A stretch of 64,000 bases of DNA from Alphaproteobacteria bacterium (GTDB lineage: Bacteria > Pseudomonadota > Alphaproteobacteria > UBA828): contig WTGU01000040.1 of NCBI GenBank assembly GCA_011523425.1, forward strand, positions 1 through 64,000. Direction: 5' to 3'. Position numbers and translations under genes: made by a program. The notes beneath the pieces are model-generated. The model was not told the origin of the DNA. It was given only the letters and a program-made list of their open reading frames with translations, and ran no database searches. Below are positions 43,340-55,634 of this stretch, piece after piece (position 1 is the first letter of the stretch; each line of letters begins with the position of its first letter).

Positions 43340-45202
43340 ATGGAGGCGATTGCAGGTCAGGGCGAGGCGGCGACGGGCGCGGCCGGGGCGCAGGGCGCGG
43401 CCGGCGCCGATCCCTTCGGCTTCGAGCTGTTCAGAAACGCCGTCTTCGCCATCGCCGACGAGATGGCGCTCACCGTCTGCCGCACCACCTATTCGGGCGT
43501 GCTGCGCGACAACATGGACTTTTCCACGGCGCTGACCGACGGCGCCGGCCGCCTGATCGCGCAGGGGCTGACGCTGCCGGGGCACCTCGGCTCGGTGCCG
43601 ACGGCGATCGAGGCGGTGCTGCGCCACTACGGCGACGCCATCCATCCCGGCGACGTCTTCATCATGAACGACCCCTTCGACGGCGGCATGCACCTGCCGG
43701 ATATCTTCGTCTTCAAGCCCGTCTTCGACGGGGCGGAGCGGATCGCGTTCGCCGCCACCGTCTGCCACCACGCCGATGTCGGCGGCCGGGTCGCCGGCTC
43801 CAACGCGTCCGATTCCACCGAGATCTACCAGGAGGGCGTGCGCATCCCGCCGCTGCGGCTCTACGACCGGGGCGAGCGCAACGAGACGCTGTTCGCGCTG
43901 CTGGAGAAGAACGTGCGCCTGCCGGTCAAGCTCTTCGGCGACCTGCGCGCCCAGCTCGCCGCCTGCCACATCGCCGAGCGCCAGATCGTCGATCTGGTGC
44001 GCCAGCACGGCGCCGCCGCCACGCGCTTCTACCTGCAGGAGATCATCGACTATGCCGAGCGTCTGACCCGGGCTGCGCTCAGCGAGCTGCCGGACGGCGA
44101 GACCAGCTTCGAGGACTGGATCGACGACGACGGCGTGGACCGGGGCAGGCCGATCAGGCTCCACGTGACGCTGCGCAAGGAGGGCGACAGCCTGCATGCG
44201 GACTGGGCGGGGTCGTCGCCTCAGGTGAAGGGCGCGATCAACAGCACGCTGTCCTGGACCAAGGCCGCCACCTACACGGCGATCCGCTCGGTGCTGCCGC
44301 CGGGCATCCCCAACAACGAGGGCGTCTTCCGCGCCATCACCGTCTCGGCGCCGCCGGGCACCATCACCAACGCCGTGCTGCCGGCGGCCTGCGCAGCCCG
44401 CGGGCTCACCGGGTTCCGCATGGTCGATTGCGCCTTCGGCGCGCTCGCGATGATGTTGCCGGAGAAGGTCTTCGCCGCCTCCGACGGTGGCAACACCGGC
44501 ATCACCATCGGAGGCTACGACGATCAGCGAAGGCCCTTCGTCTACGTCGATTTCACCTGCGGCACCTGGGGCGCCCGGCCCTGGGCCGACGGCCTGGACG
44601 GCAACTCGAACATCTTCGCCAACATGGCCTCCCAGTCGGTCGAGGTGACGGAGGCCGAGTATCCGCTGCAGATCCTCTCCTACGAGTTCGTGCCCGACCG
44701 CGCCGGCGCCGGCCGCTACCGGGGCGGCACGCCCTTCCGCCGCGACTACCGCTTCCTCGAGGCCGAGGGCCTGCTCCAGGTGCGGGCCGACCGCCGCACC
44801 TTCCGGCCCTACGGGCTCTACGGCGGCAGCCCCGGCCAGCCCTCGCGCAACGCGATGAACCCCGGGCCGGAGGAACGTCCGCTGCCGAGCAAGCTCACCG
44901 AGACCATCGTGCAGGGCGACGTCTTCCGCCACGAGCTCGCCGGCGCCGGCGGCTGGGGCGATCCGCTGGAACGCGAGCCCGACGCCGTGCTGCGCGATCT
45001 CCGCAACGAGCTGATCGGCGAGGATGCCGCGCGCGACGACTACGGCGTAATCGTCGACCGCGCCTCCTGGCGGGTCGATCGTCATGCTACCGGGCAACGC
45101 CGGGCGGCGCTCAGGGCCGCGCGCGGGTGGGACGCGCCGCCGGCGGTCTCGCGCGGCGACATGCCGGTGACGCAGGGCCATCCGCCCGAGAGCGAGGCGT
45201 GA
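43340..45202 (+). CDS. Hydantoinase/oxoprolinase subunit B family protein (HyuB)
   Basis: This is the second subunit of an ATP-dependent N-methylhydantoinase, acetone carboxylase or 5-oxoprolinase-type enzyme. The protein has 620 residues. FELFRNAVFAIADEMALTVCRTTYSGVLRDNMDFS-type text at 28-62 is the conserved family start, followed by HPGDVFIMNDPFDGGMHLPD, HHADVGG and PGHLGS. AINSTLSWTKAATYTAIRSVLPPGIPNNEG is the mid-protein block. Residues 1-25 are Ala/Gly-rich and probably not structured. The last codons overlap the GTG of the HyuA gene (45199-45202). The real substrate cannot be decided. Confidence 0.9.
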   Translation: MEAIAGQGEAATGAAGAQGAAGADPFGFELFRNAVFAIADEMALTVCRTTYSGVLRDNMDFSTALTDGAGRLIAQGLTLPGHLGSVPTAIEAVLRHYGDAIHPGDVFIMNDPFDGGMHLPDIFVFKPVFDGAERIAFAATVCHHADVGGRVAGSNASDSTEIYQEGVRIPPLRLYDRGERNETLFALLEKNVRLPVKLFGDLRAQLAACHIAERQIVDLVRQHGAAATRFYLQEIIDYAERLTRAALSELPDGETSFEDWIDDDGVDRGRPIRLHVTLRKEGDSLHADWAGSSPQVKGAINSTLSWTKAATYTAIRSVLPPGIPNNEGVFRAITVSAPPGTITNAVLPAACAARGLTGFRMVDCAFGALAMMLPEKVFAASDGGNTGITIGGYDDQRRPFVYVDFTCGTWGARPWADGLDGNSNIFANMASQSVEVTEAEYPLQILSYEFVPDRAGAGRYRGGTPFRRDYRFLEAEGLLQVRADRRTFRPYGLYGGSPGQPSRNAMNPGPEERPLPSKLTETIVQGDVFRHELAGAGGWGDPLEREPDAVLRDLRNELIGEDAARDDYGVIVDRASWRVDRHATGQRRAALRAARGWDAPPAVSRGDMPVTQGHPPESEA

Positions 45203-47279
45203 GCACCTGGCGCATCGGCGTCGATATCGGCGGCACCTTCACCGATATCGTTCTGCTCGCCGACGACGGCACGGTGGCGACGCGGAAGGTCTCCTCCAGC
45301 GTTGACGACTATGCCCGCGCCATCATGGAGGGGATCGCGTCGCTGGTTGCCGAGCACGGGCTCGAGGCTGCGGCCATCGCCGAGGTCGTGCACGGCACGA
45401 CGGTGGCGAGCAACGCGCTGCTGGAGCGCAAGGGCGCCCGCACCGGCCTCATCGGCACGCGCGGCTTCCGCGACGTGCTGGAGATCCGCAACCTCAGGAT
45501 GCCGCGGCTCTACGACCTCGCCTGGGAGAAGCCGCCGCCGCTGGTCGAGCGCTACCTGCGCGCGGTCGTCGACGAGCGGATCGATGCGGCGGGCCGGGTG
45601 CAGACGGCACTCGACGAGGAAGACGCGACGGCCGCGGTGGAGAGACTCCTCGCGGAGGGGGTGGACGCGATCGCCGTCTGCCTCATCAACTCGTTCGCCA
45701 ACCCGGTCCACGAGCGGGCGCTGGAGGCGATCGTCAAGGAGCGCGCGCCGGGCTGCACTGTCTGCGTCAGCTACGACGTGCTGCCCGAGATCAAGGAGTA
45801 CGAGCGCACGTCCACCACGGTGATCAACACCTACATCAGCCCGATCGTGCAGAGCTATCTCGCGCGCCTGCGGCAGGCCATCGGCGAGCGCTGCGCCGGT
45901 GCCCCTCTGCTCATCATGCAGTCGAACGGCGGCCTCACCTCGGCCGACGAGGCGGCGCGGCGCCCGGTGAACATCGTCGAATCGGGGCCGGCCGGCGGCG
46001 TGGTCGGCGCGCTCGCCATGGCGGACGGTCTCGGTCAGGACAATCTCGTCACCTTCGACATGGGCGGCACCACCGCCAAGGCGGCGCTGATCGAGGGCGG
46101 TGAGGTCAGCCGCTCCAGTGAGTTCCAGGTCGGCGGCGGCATCCTTGCCGGCTCGCGGCTCATGACCGGCGCGGGCTATCTGGTGCGGATGCCGGCCATC
46201 GACCTCGCCGAGGTCGGCGCCGGCGGTGGCTCGCTGATCACCATCGATGCCGGCGGCTCCCTGCAGGTGGGGCCCGAGAGCGCCGGCGCCGAGCCGGGGC
46301 CCGTCTGCTACGGCAAGGGCGGGAGCGCGCCCACCATCACGGACGCCAACGTGGCGCTGGGCTACCTCAATCAGGACTATCTCGTGGGCGGCGCGCTGCC
46401 CATCGACGCCGCCAGCGCGATCCGCGCCCTGAAGCGCCAGATCGCCGCGCCGCTCGGCGTCTCGGTCGAGGAGGCGGCCCACGGCGCCCACCGCATCGTC
46501 GCCTCCAACATGATCCGGGCGATCCGGGCGGTCTCGACCGAGCGCGGCCGCGATCCGCGCGGCTACACCCTCGTCGCCTTCGGCGGCAACGGCCCGGTGT
46601 TCGGCGCCGCCATGGCGCAGGCGCTCGACATCGGCCGCGTGGTGGTGCCGCCGGCGCCGGGCCTCTTCTCCTCCTTCGGCCTGCTCACCGCCGACGTGGA
46701 GCATCACCTCTCGCGCACCTTCCGCGCCCTGCTGCGCGGCCTCGACAAGGAAGCGCTCGCCGCGGCCTGGGATGCGCTCGCAGCGGATGCGGCCGGGCGG
46801 CTCGCGGCGGACGGCTACGACGGGCCGGCGGCCCGGATCGAGCGTCATGCCAGCCTCCACTATCAGGGCCAGACCTACGAGCTCACGGTCCCGGTGCCCG
46901 ACGGGCCCCTCGATGACGCGGCGCTCGCCGCCCTCGAGGAAGCGTTCGGCGCCGAGCACGAGCGCACCTACGGCCACCGCGCCGGCCCGGAGGAGCCGGT
47001 CGAGCTGGTCACGCTCCGGGTGCTTGGCCGGGGGGTGCGCCCCGCCGCGCCGCCGCCCCGCATCGCGCCCCGGCCCGGCACGGCGGAGACGCCCCGCGCC
47101 CGCAGCGCCTACTTCGGCCCGGAAGGCGGCTGGTGCGAGGCCGCCGTCATCGGCCGCGCCGACCTGGCCCGCGAGAGGGAGGGGCCGCTGATCGTCGAGG
47201 AATACGACGCGACCTGCGTCGTCCCGCCCGGCGTGCGCGCCCGGCTCAACGACGCCGGCTGCATCGTGCTCGACGTGGG

Positions 47280-47283
<4 letters not shown>
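45199..47283 (+). CDS. Hydantoinase/oxoprolinase subunit A family protein (HyuA)
   Basis: This is the ATPase subunit of the same enzyme. The protein has 694 residues from a GTG. IGVDIGGTFTDIVLLADDG (phosphate loop, about 6-24), VVHGTTVASNALLERKGA and GLIGTRGFRDVLEIRN form the Hydant_A_N domain. LLIMQSNGGLTSADEA, NIVESGPAGGVVGA and LVTFDMGGTTAKAALIEGG form the ASKHA ATPase core. A C-terminal domain (about 520-694) ends with CVVPPGVRARLN. The order here is B then A. In the genome of such organisms several hyuAB pairs are common, so specificity is open. Its stop overlaps the stop of the convergent SDR gene by four bases. Confidence 0.92.
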
Positions 47284-49314
<2,031 letters not shown>

Positions 49315-49403
49315 GTCGGCGGCCGGGCACGCCGTGTCCCGTCAATTCAGGCCAGCACTGCTGTCTTGACAGCCGGCGGCGCCAGGGTTGATGTCTTCCT
49401 GCC

Positions 49404-49730
49404 ATGGCCGAGCGATTCGCGCGGATTCGCTACCGGATGATCGTCGTGCTGCTGACCTGCGCGCTCGGTCTCCTCTATGTCGGCTATCAGAGCGTGCATG
49501 GCGAGCGCGGGCTGCTCGGCTGGATGCAGCGTTCCGCCGAGCTGGAGCGGACCCGCGCCGAGGTGGCTGCGCTCGCCGCCGAGCGCAGCAGGCTCGAGCG
49601 CCGCGTCTCGCAGCTCCGGACCGACAATCTCGACCTCGACCTGCTCGACCAGGAGGCCCGCCGTCTGCTCAATCTGGGCCATCCCGACGAAGAGGTGGTG
49701 CTTCACCAGGATCCGTCGCCCTCGCGCTGA
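49404..49730 (+). CDS. ftsB: Septum formation initiator FtsB/DivIC family protein
   Basis: This is a small bitopic division protein that links FtsQ and FtsL at the septum. The protein has 108 residues with one membrane span (about 11-31), then a coiled coil from about 42 to 78 (ELERTRAEVAALAAERSRLERRVSQLR in substance), then RTDNLDLDLLDQEARRLLNLGHPDEEVV, a strong family block in alphaproteobacteria. TTGACA at 49366-49371 may be part of a promoter, but no good -10 accompanies it. It sits between eno and pdhA as in many relatives. Confidence 0.92.
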   Translation: MAERFARIRYRMIVVLLTCALGLLYVGYQSVHGERGLLGWMQRSAELERTRAEVAALAAERSRLERRVSQLRTDNLDLDLLDQEARRLLNLGHPDEEVVLHQDPSPSR

Positions 49731-49862
49731 CGGAAAATCCCTTGTCATGGCAAGCAATAGCCGCCTTGCCCTTGTCAGCCTGCGTCGTTTGACCTAGCGT
49801 GCGGTTGGTTCCGTGCCGGCCCGCGGCGTCGCGGCCGGCACCGGCATCGGGCAGAGGGGGAG

Positions 49863-50882
49863 ATGGCGACCGCCAAGAAGAGAGCCCGTGGCGGCGCCGC
49901 GCCCGCGCAGACGACCGCGATGGAGCCCGACGCGCTCCATCGCTCTTACCGCGACATGCTGCTGCTCCGGCGCTTCGAGGAGAAGGCCAGCCAGCTCTAC
50001 GGCATGGGCCTGATCGGCGGCTTCTGCCACCTCTATATCGGGCAGGAGGCCGTCGTCACCGGCGTGCAGTACGCGCTCGAGCCCGGCGATTCGGTGATCA
50101 CCGGCTACCGCTGCCACGCCCACATGCTGGTCGCCGGCGTCCCGCCACGGGACGTCATGGCGGAGCTCACCGGGCGCGCGGCCGGCGCATCGCAGGGCAG
50201 GGGCGGCTCGATGCACCTGTTCGCGCCCGAGCGCGGCTTCTACGGCGGCCACGGCATCGTCGGCGCCCAGGTGCCGCTCGGGGTCGGCCTCGGCTTCGCC
50301 CACAAGTACCGCGCCTCGGACCGCATCTCCGTCACCTATTTCGGCGACGGCGCGGCCAATCAGGGCCAGGTGTTCGAGGCCTTCAACATGGCCGCGCTGT
50401 GGCAGCTCCCGGTGCTCTTCGTGATCGAGAACAACCAGTACGCCATGGGCACCTCGGTGGAGCGCTCGGCGGCGGTCTCCGACCTGCACGAGCGCGGCAG
50501 CGCCTTCGGCATTCCAGGCGGGCGGGTCGACGGGATGGCCGTCGGCGCCGTGCTCCATGCGGCGCGGGAGGCGGTCGCCGCGCTCAGGGCGGGCAAGGGG
50601 CCGCGCCTGCTGGAGATGATGACCTACCGCTATCGCGGCCACTCGATGTCCGATCCGGCGAAGTACAGGAGCCGCGAGGAGGTGAGCAAGGTGCGCGAGG
50701 AACGCGACCCGATCGCCCAGGCGCGGGAGGCGCTGGTCGACGGCGGCCATGCGGACGAGGCGGCGCTCAAGGAGATCGACAAGGAGGTGAGGGCGGTGGT
50801 CAACGATGCCGCCGACTTCGCGCAAGGGGCGCCCGAGCCCGACCCCGCCGCGCTCGCGTCCCACGTCGTCGCCGGCGCCTGA
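49863..50882 (+). CDS. pdhA: Pyruvate dehydrogenase E1 component, alpha subunit
   Basis: Together with PdhB it decarboxylates pyruvate and acetylates the lipoyl arm of E2. The protein has 339 residues. LRRFEEKASQLYGMGLIGGF opens the domain, GYRCHAHMLVAG follows, GRGGSMHLFAPERGFYGGHGIVGAQ precedes the TPP motif GDGAANQGQVFEAFN with its Mg2+ Asn in ENNQYAMG, and YRYRGHSMSDPAKYR near 255 contains the Ser residues of the phosphorylation-loop region of the mitochondrial enzyme. The heterotetramer type (separate alpha and beta) is shared with mitochondria. The start ATG follows GGGGGAG. Confidence 0.97.
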   Translation: MATAKKRARGGAAPAQTTAMEPDALHRSYRDMLLLRRFEEKASQLYGMGLIGGFCHLYIGQEAVVTGVQYALEPGDSVITGYRCHAHMLVAGVPPRDVMAELTGRAAGASQGRGGSMHLFAPERGFYGGHGIVGAQVPLGVGLGFAHKYRASDRISVTYFGDGAANQGQVFEAFNMAALWQLPVLFVIENNQYAMGTSVERSAAVSDLHERGSAFGIPGGRVDGMAVGAVLHAAREAVAALRAGKGPRLLEMMTYRYRGHSMSDPAKYRSREEVSKVREERDPIAQAREALVDGGHADEAALKEIDKEVRAVVNDAADFAQGAPEPDPAALASHVVAGA

Positions 50883-50906
50883 GAGACGCAGGGACGCCGG
50901 CCGGCC

Positions 50907-51890
50907 ATGGTGCAGCAGACCGTTCGCGAGGCGCTCCGCGACGCGATGGCGGAGGAGATGCGGGCCGATCCCGACGTCTTCCTGATGGGTGAGGAGGTCG
51001 CGGAATACCAGGGCGCCTACAAGGTGAGCCAGGGCCTGCTCGACGAGTTCGGCGCCGGCCGCGTGATCGATACGCCGATCACCGAGGCGGGCTTCGCCGG
51101 CATCGGCGTGGGCGCCGCCATGGGCGGGCTCAAGCCCATCGTCGAGTTCATGACCTTCAACTTCGCCATGCAGGCGATGGATCACCTGATCAACTCGGCC
51201 GCGAAGACGCTCTACATGTCCGGCGGCCTGCTGCCGGTGCCGGTGGTCTTTCGCGGCCCCAACGGCGCGGCCGCGCGGGTCGCGGCGCAGCACTCCCAGT
51301 GCTATGCGAGCTGGTTCGCCCATGTGCCGGGCTGGCGGGTGATCGCCCCCTATTCGGCGGCCGACGCCAAGGGGCTGCTCAAGGCCGCCATCCGCGATCC
51401 CAACCCCGTCGTCTTCCTGGAGAACGAGCTTCTCTACGGCCAGAGCTTCGAGGTCCCGGCCGAGGGCGAGCACGTGGTGCCGATCGGCAAGGCCGCGATC
51501 GCGCGCGCCGGCGGCGACGTCACCATCGCCGCCTTCTCGATCATGGTGGGGAACGCGCTGGAGGCGGCGGAGACGCTGGCCGCAGAGGGCATCGAGGCCG
51601 AGGTCGTCGACTTGCGCTCGCTCCGGCCGCTCGACGGCGCGGCCGTGCTGGCCTCGGTGGAGAAGACCAACCGGCTCGTCACGGTGGAGGAGGGCTGGCC
51701 GTTCGCCGGCATCGGCGCCGAGCTTGCCGCGATGGTCATGGAGCGCGCCTTCGATGCGCTCGACGCGCCGGTCGAGCGGGTCTCGGGCGCCGACGTGCCG
51801 ATGCCCTACGCCGCCAGCCTGGAGGCCGCGAGCCTGCCCGGCGCCGCAGACATAGCGGATGCGGCCCGCCGCGCCTGCTACCGAACCTAG
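50907..51890 (+). CDS. pdhB: Pyruvate dehydrogenase E1 component, beta subunit
   Basis: The protein has 327 residues, equal to the mature mitochondrial beta subunit. [37 protein letters not shown] is the family start, with the TPP-contacting Glu in [23 protein letters not shown] and [19 protein letters not shown] follow. The C-terminal transketolase domain has [16 protein letters not shown]. Unlike PdhB of many Rhizobiales and Caulobacter, no lipoyl domain is fused to its N-terminus; the only lipoyl domain of the complex here is on E2. It starts 24 bp after pdhA. Confidence 0.97.
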   Translation: MVQQTVREALRDAMAEEMRADPDVFLMGEEVAEYQGAYKVSQGLLDEFGAGRVIDTPITEAGFAGIGVGAAMGGLKPIVEFMTFNFAMQAMDHLINSAAKTLYMSGGLLPVPVVFRGPNGAAARVAAQHSQCYASWFAHVPGWRVIAPYSAADAKGLLKAAIRDPNPVVFLENELLYGQSFEVPAEGEHVVPIGKAAIARAGGDVTIAAFSIMVGNALEAAETLAAEGIEAEVVDLRSLRPLDGAAVLASVEKTNRLVTVEEGWPFAGIGAELAAMVMERAFDALDAPVERVSGADVPMPYAASLEAASLPGAADIADAARRACYRT

Positions 51891-51899
51891 GGAGTCATC

Positions 51900-53207
51900 A
51901 TGCCGATTCAGATTCTGATGCCGGCCCTCTCGCCGACGATGACCGAGGGCAACGTCGCGAGCTGGTTCAAGAACGAGGGCGACCCGGTCGCGGCCGGCGA
52001 TATCCTGTGCGAGATCGAGACCGACAAGGCGACGATGGAGGTGGAGGCGACCGACGAGGGAACCCTCGGCCGGATCGTCGTCCCCGCCGGCACCGAGGGC
52101 GTGGCGGTGAACGCGGTCATCGGGCTGATCCTGGAAGAGGACGAGGACGCCTCTGCGCTCGCCGGCGCCGCGGCCGCCGCGCCGGCCGCAAGCCCCGCTC
52201 CCGCTCCGGCCGAACCTGCGCCCGAGGCGGCGCCCGCCGCGCCGGCGGCGGCGCCGGCTGCCGCACCCGCCGCTGCAGCGGCCGCGCCCGCGCGCGAGCC
52301 CGGTGCGCGCATCTTCGCGAGCCCACTGGCGCGACGCATGGCCAAGCAGGCCGGCCTGGCGCTCGAGGCGATCGCCGGCACCGGCCCCGGCGGGCGCATC
52401 GTGAAGGCCGATATCGAGGCGGCGATCGCAGGGGCCCCCGCCGCCGTTTCCGCTCCTGCCACCGCGCCCGCGCCGGCCCCGGCCGCCGCTCCGACGGCGC
52501 CGGCTGCCCCTGCCGCAGCCGCCTGGGAGGACGTGCCCGCGAGCACCATGCGCAAGGTCATCGCCCAGCGCCTGCAGGAGGCGAAGCGCGACGTGCCGCA
52601 TTTCTACCTGACCGTCGATTGCACGGTCGATGCGCTGCTGGAGACCCGGGCCGAGCTCAACGGCCGCTCCGACGCCTACTCGCTCTCGGTCAACGACTTC
52701 GTGATCCGCGCCGCCGCGCTGGCTCTGCGCAAGGTGCCGGCGGCCAACGCCTCCTGGGTGGACGGCGCGCTCAGGCGCTACGCGAGCGTCGATGTCTCGG
52801 TCGCCGTCGCCATCGAGGACGGGCTGGTGACGCCGATCGTGCGCAATGCGGCCAACAAGGGCCTCGCCGAGATCTCCGCGGAGGTGAAGGAGCTCGCCGG
52901 CCGCGCCCGCGCCAAGCCCATGGGGCTCGCGCCGGAGGAGTACCAGGGCGGCACCTTCAGCGTCTCCAACCTCGGCATGTACGGGATCAGGGAGTTCGCG
53001 GCGATCATCAACCCGCCGCAGTCGATGATCCTCGCCGTCGGCGCGGCCGCGCAGCGGCCCGTGGTCCGGGACGGCGCGCTCGCGGTGGCCACCCAGATGA
53101 CGTGCACGCTCTCGGTCGATCACCGGGTGGTCGACGGCGCCCTCGGCGCCACCTACCTGCAGGCGTTCAAGGGCCTGATCGAAGACCCGCTCACCATGCT
53201 TCTCTAG
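51900..53207 (+). CDS. pdhC: Dihydrolipoamide acetyltransferase, E2 of pyruvate dehydrogenase
   Basis: This core protein of the complex has 435 residues. One lipoyl domain spans 1-80, with the lipoylated Lys43 in ETDKATMEV. A long Ala/Pro hinge lies at about 88-135. A peripheral-subunit-binding domain follows at about 138-178 (FASPLARRMAKQAGLALEAI), then a second Ala/Pro linker. The acetyltransferase domain runs from about 210 to 435, with catalytic His408 and Asp412 in DHRVVDGALG near the end. E. coli AceF has three lipoyl domains; one is standard for alphaproteobacteria and mitochondria. The partner E1 genes lie directly upstream and E3 directly downstream. Confidence 0.97.
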   Translation: MPIQILMPALSPTMTEGNVASWFKNEGDPVAAGDILCEIETDKATMEVEATDEGTLGRIVVPAGTEGVAVNAVIGLILEEDEDASALAGAAAAAPAASPAPAPAEPAPEAAPAAPAAAPAAAPAAAAAAPAREPGARIFASPLARRMAKQAGLALEAIAGTGPGGRIVKADIEAAIAGAPAAVSAPATAPAPAPAAAPTAPAAPAAAAWEDVPASTMRKVIAQRLQEAKRDVPHFYLTVDCTVDALLETRAELNGRSDAYSLSVNDFVIRAAALALRKVPAANASWVDGALRRYASVDVSVAVAIEDGLVTPIVRNAANKGLAEISAEVKELAGRARAKPMGLAPEEYQGGTFSVSNLGMYGIREFAAIINPPQSMILAVGAAAQRPVVRDGALAVATQMTCTLSVDHRVVDGALGATYLQAFKGLIEDPLTMLL

Positions 53208-53256
53208 CGGGAGCCGGCCCCGCCGGCCCCTCACGCATACGAGACCGGAGGACATC

Positions 53257-54660
53257 ATGGCGGATGCGTCCTTTGACGTCGTCATCGTCGGCAGCGGGCC
53301 CGGCGGCTATGTCGCGGCGATCCGTGCCAGCCAGCTCGGGCTCAAGACCGCCGTGGTCGAGAGCGAGCGCCTCGGCGGCATCTGCCTCAACTGGGGCTGC
53401 ATCCCGACCAAGGCGCTGCTCAGGGTCTCCGAGCTTCGCCATACGCTCGGCCGGCTCGGCGAGTTCGGCATCACCGCGGGCGACGTCTCGGTGGACATCG
53501 AGAAGGTCGTCGCCTATTCGCGCGGCGTCGCCGACCAGCTCTCCCTCGGCGTCGCCTACCTGATGAAGAAGAACGACGTGACCGTCATCGAGGGCCGGGG
53601 CCGGCTCGCGGGCCCCGGCGCGCTCGAGGTCGCGAAGGAAGGCGGGGAGGCGCAGACGGTCCGTGCCGCCCACATCATCCTCGCCACCGGCGCACGCGCG
53701 CGGGTGCTGCCGGGGCTCGAGCCCGACGGCACCATGATCTGGACCTACAAGGAGGCGATGGTGCCGCCCGCGCAGCCCGGTACCCTGCTGGTGATCGGTG
53801 GCGGCGCCATCGGCATGGAGTTCGCGAGCTTCTATGCCGATCTCGGCAGCGCCGTCACCGTGGTCGAGCTCCTGCCCCGCATCCTGCCGGTCGAGGACGA
53901 GGAGATCTCCGCCGCCGCGGCCAAGGCGTTCAAGGCGCAGGGCCTGACCATCCACACCGGCGCGCGGGTGACCAGCCTGCAGGCGAGCGGCGGAGCGGTG
54001 CAGGCCGCGATCGAGACCGGCGACGGCAAGACGGAGGAGGCCACCTTCGACCGCGCGATTCTCGCTGCCGGCATCGTCGGCAACGTCGAGGACCTGGGCC
54101 TCGAGGGTACCGGCGTCGTCGTCGAGAAGGGCCACATCCGGACCGACCCCTGGATGGCGACGGGCGAGCCCGGCGTCTACGCCATCGGCGACGTCACCGG
54201 CCCGCCCTGGCTCGCCCACAAGGCCAGCCACGAGGGCGTGCTCTGCGTGGAGAGGATCGCGGGCGCGGACGGCGTCCGCCCGCTCGATACCACCCGGGTG
54301 CCGGCCTGCACCTACTGCCGGCCCCAGGTCGCCTCGGTCGGGCTCACCGAGGCCGCGGCGAAGGAGGCCGGCCACGCGGTCCGCGTCGGGCGCTTCCCCT
54401 TCATCGGCAACGGCAAGGCGATCGCGCTCGGCGAGCCGGAGGGCTTCGTCAAGACCGTGTTCGACGAGGCCACGGGCGAGCTGCTCGGCGCCCACATGAT
54501 CGGGCCCGAGGTGACCGAGCTGATCCAGGGCTACACGGTCGCGCGCACGCTGGAGTGCACCGAGGCGGAGCTCGCCGAGACGATCTTCCCGCATCCCACG
54601 CTTTCCGAGGCGATGCACGAATCGGTGCTTGACGCCTATGGGCGCGTCCTCCACATCTAG
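53257..54660 (+). CDS. lpdA: Dihydrolipoyl dehydrogenase, E3
   Basis: This FAD/NAD disulfide reductase reoxidises dihydrolipoamide. The protein has 467 residues. GSGPGGYVAAIRASQLG binds FAD, GGICLNWGCIPTKALL carries the redox pair CLNWGC, GGGAIGMEFASFYADLG binds NAD, and the dimer-interface HPTLSEAMHES provides the catalytic His-Glu pair. A ribosome site (GGAGGACATC) precedes the ATG. It is the last gene for the complex proper, with lipA 21 bp later. It may also serve oxoglutarate dehydrogenase. Confidence 0.97.
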   Translation: MADASFDVVIVGSGPGGYVAAIRASQLGLKTAVVESERLGGICLNWGCIPTKALLRVSELRHTLGRLGEFGITAGDVSVDIEKVVAYSRGVADQLSLGVAYLMKKNDVTVIEGRGRLAGPGALEVAKEGGEAQTVRAAHIILATGARARVLPGLEPDGTMIWTYKEAMVPPAQPGTLLVIGGGAIGMEFASFYADLGSAVTVVELLPRILPVEDEEISAAAAKAFKAQGLTIHTGARVTSLQASGGAVQAAIETGDGKTEEATFDRAILAAGIVGNVEDLGLEGTGVVVEKGHIRTDPWMATGEPGVYAIGDVTGPPWLAHKASHEGVLCVERIAGADGVRPLDTTRVPACTYCRPQVASVGLTEAAAKEAGHAVRVGRFPFIGNGKAIALGEPEGFVKTVFDEATGELLGAHMIGPEVTELIQGYTVARTLECTEAELAETIFPHPTLSEAMHESVLDAYGRVLHI

Positions 54661-54681
54661 GCGCAAGACGAGGGCGCGCCG

Positions 54682-55623
54682 ATGACGGATTCGCAGGTCA
54701 CACCGCTGAAGCCACGCACCGACCGCCAGCCCAAGCCGGGCTGGCTCCGGGTCAAGGCGCCGACCTCGCCCGCCTACAACGCGACGCGCCGGCTGATGCG
54801 CACGCACCGGCTCAACACCGTGTGCGAGGAGGCCGCCTGCCCCAATATCGGCGAGTGCTGGGCCAAGGGCCACGCGACGGTGATGATCCTGGGCTCGGTC
54901 TGTACCCGGGCGTGCGCCTTCTGCAACGTGAAGACCGGCCGGCCCGATCAGCTCGACCCGCACGAGCCGGACGAGCTGGCCGAGGCGGTCTCGGCGCTCG
55001 GCCTCGACCATGTGGTCATCACCTCGGTCGACCGCGACGACCTCGACGACGGCGGCGCCTTCCAGTTCGTGCGCTGCATCGAGCGTCTGCGCGAGACCGC
55101 GCCCGAGACCACCATCGAGGTGCTGACGCCCGACTTCCGCAACAAGGCGGGCGCGATCGAGGCTGTCGCGGACGCGAAGCCCGACGTCTACAACCACAAT
55201 CTGGAGACGGTGCCGCGCCTCTATACCGAGGTGCGGCCCGGCGCGCGCTACTACCACTCGCTCCGCCTGCTGGATCAGGTGAAGCGCCGCGATCCCTCGA
55301 TCTTCACCAAGTCGGGCGTCATGGTGGGGCTCGGCGAGGAGCGCCGCGAGATCCTCCAGGTGATGGACGACCTGCGCTCGGCGGACGTGGACTTCCTCAC
55401 CATCGGCCAGTACCTGCGCCCGACCGAGCGGCACCACGAGGTGATGCGCTACGTCACGCCGGACGAGTTCGCCGAGTACGAGAAGCTGGCCTACGCCAAG
55501 GGCTTCCTGATGGTGTCCTCCTCGCCGCTCACGCGCTCCTCCTATCACGCAGGCGACGACTTCCGGACGCTCAGGGCCAACCGCGAGGCCAGGCTCGCCG
55601 GCGCCGCCCCCGCCGGCGCCTGA
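54682..55623 (+). CDS. lipA: Lipoyl synthase
   Basis: This radical-SAM enzyme inserts two sulfurs into octanoyl groups on lipoyl domains, such as Lys43 of PdhC. The protein has 313 residues. The auxiliary cluster motif is C48-X4-C53-X5-C59 ([13 protein letters not shown]) and the radical-SAM motif is C74-X3-C78-X2-C81 (CTRACAFC). [12 protein letters not shown] and the RSSY block near 297 ([11 protein letters not shown]), which supplies the Ser ligand of the sacrificial cluster, are present. Placement straight after lpdA ties cofactor making to the complex that needs it. It also depends on Fe-S assembly. Confidence 0.97.
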   Translation: MTDSQVTPLKPRTDRQPKPGWLRVKAPTSPAYNATRRLMRTHRLNTVCEEAACPNIGECWAKGHATVMILGSVCTRACAFCNVKTGRPDQLDPHEPDELAEAVSALGLDHVVITSVDRDDLDDGGAFQFVRCIERLRETAPETTIEVLTPDFRNKAGAIEAVADAKPDVYNHNLETVPRLYTEVRPGARYYHSLRLLDQVKRRDPSIFTKSGVMVGLGEERREILQVMDDLRSADVDFLTIGQYLRPTERHHEVMRYVTPDEFAEYEKLAYAKGFLMVSSSPLTRSSYHAGDDFRTLRANREARLAGAAPAGA

Positions 55624-55634
55624 AGGCGCGCCCC

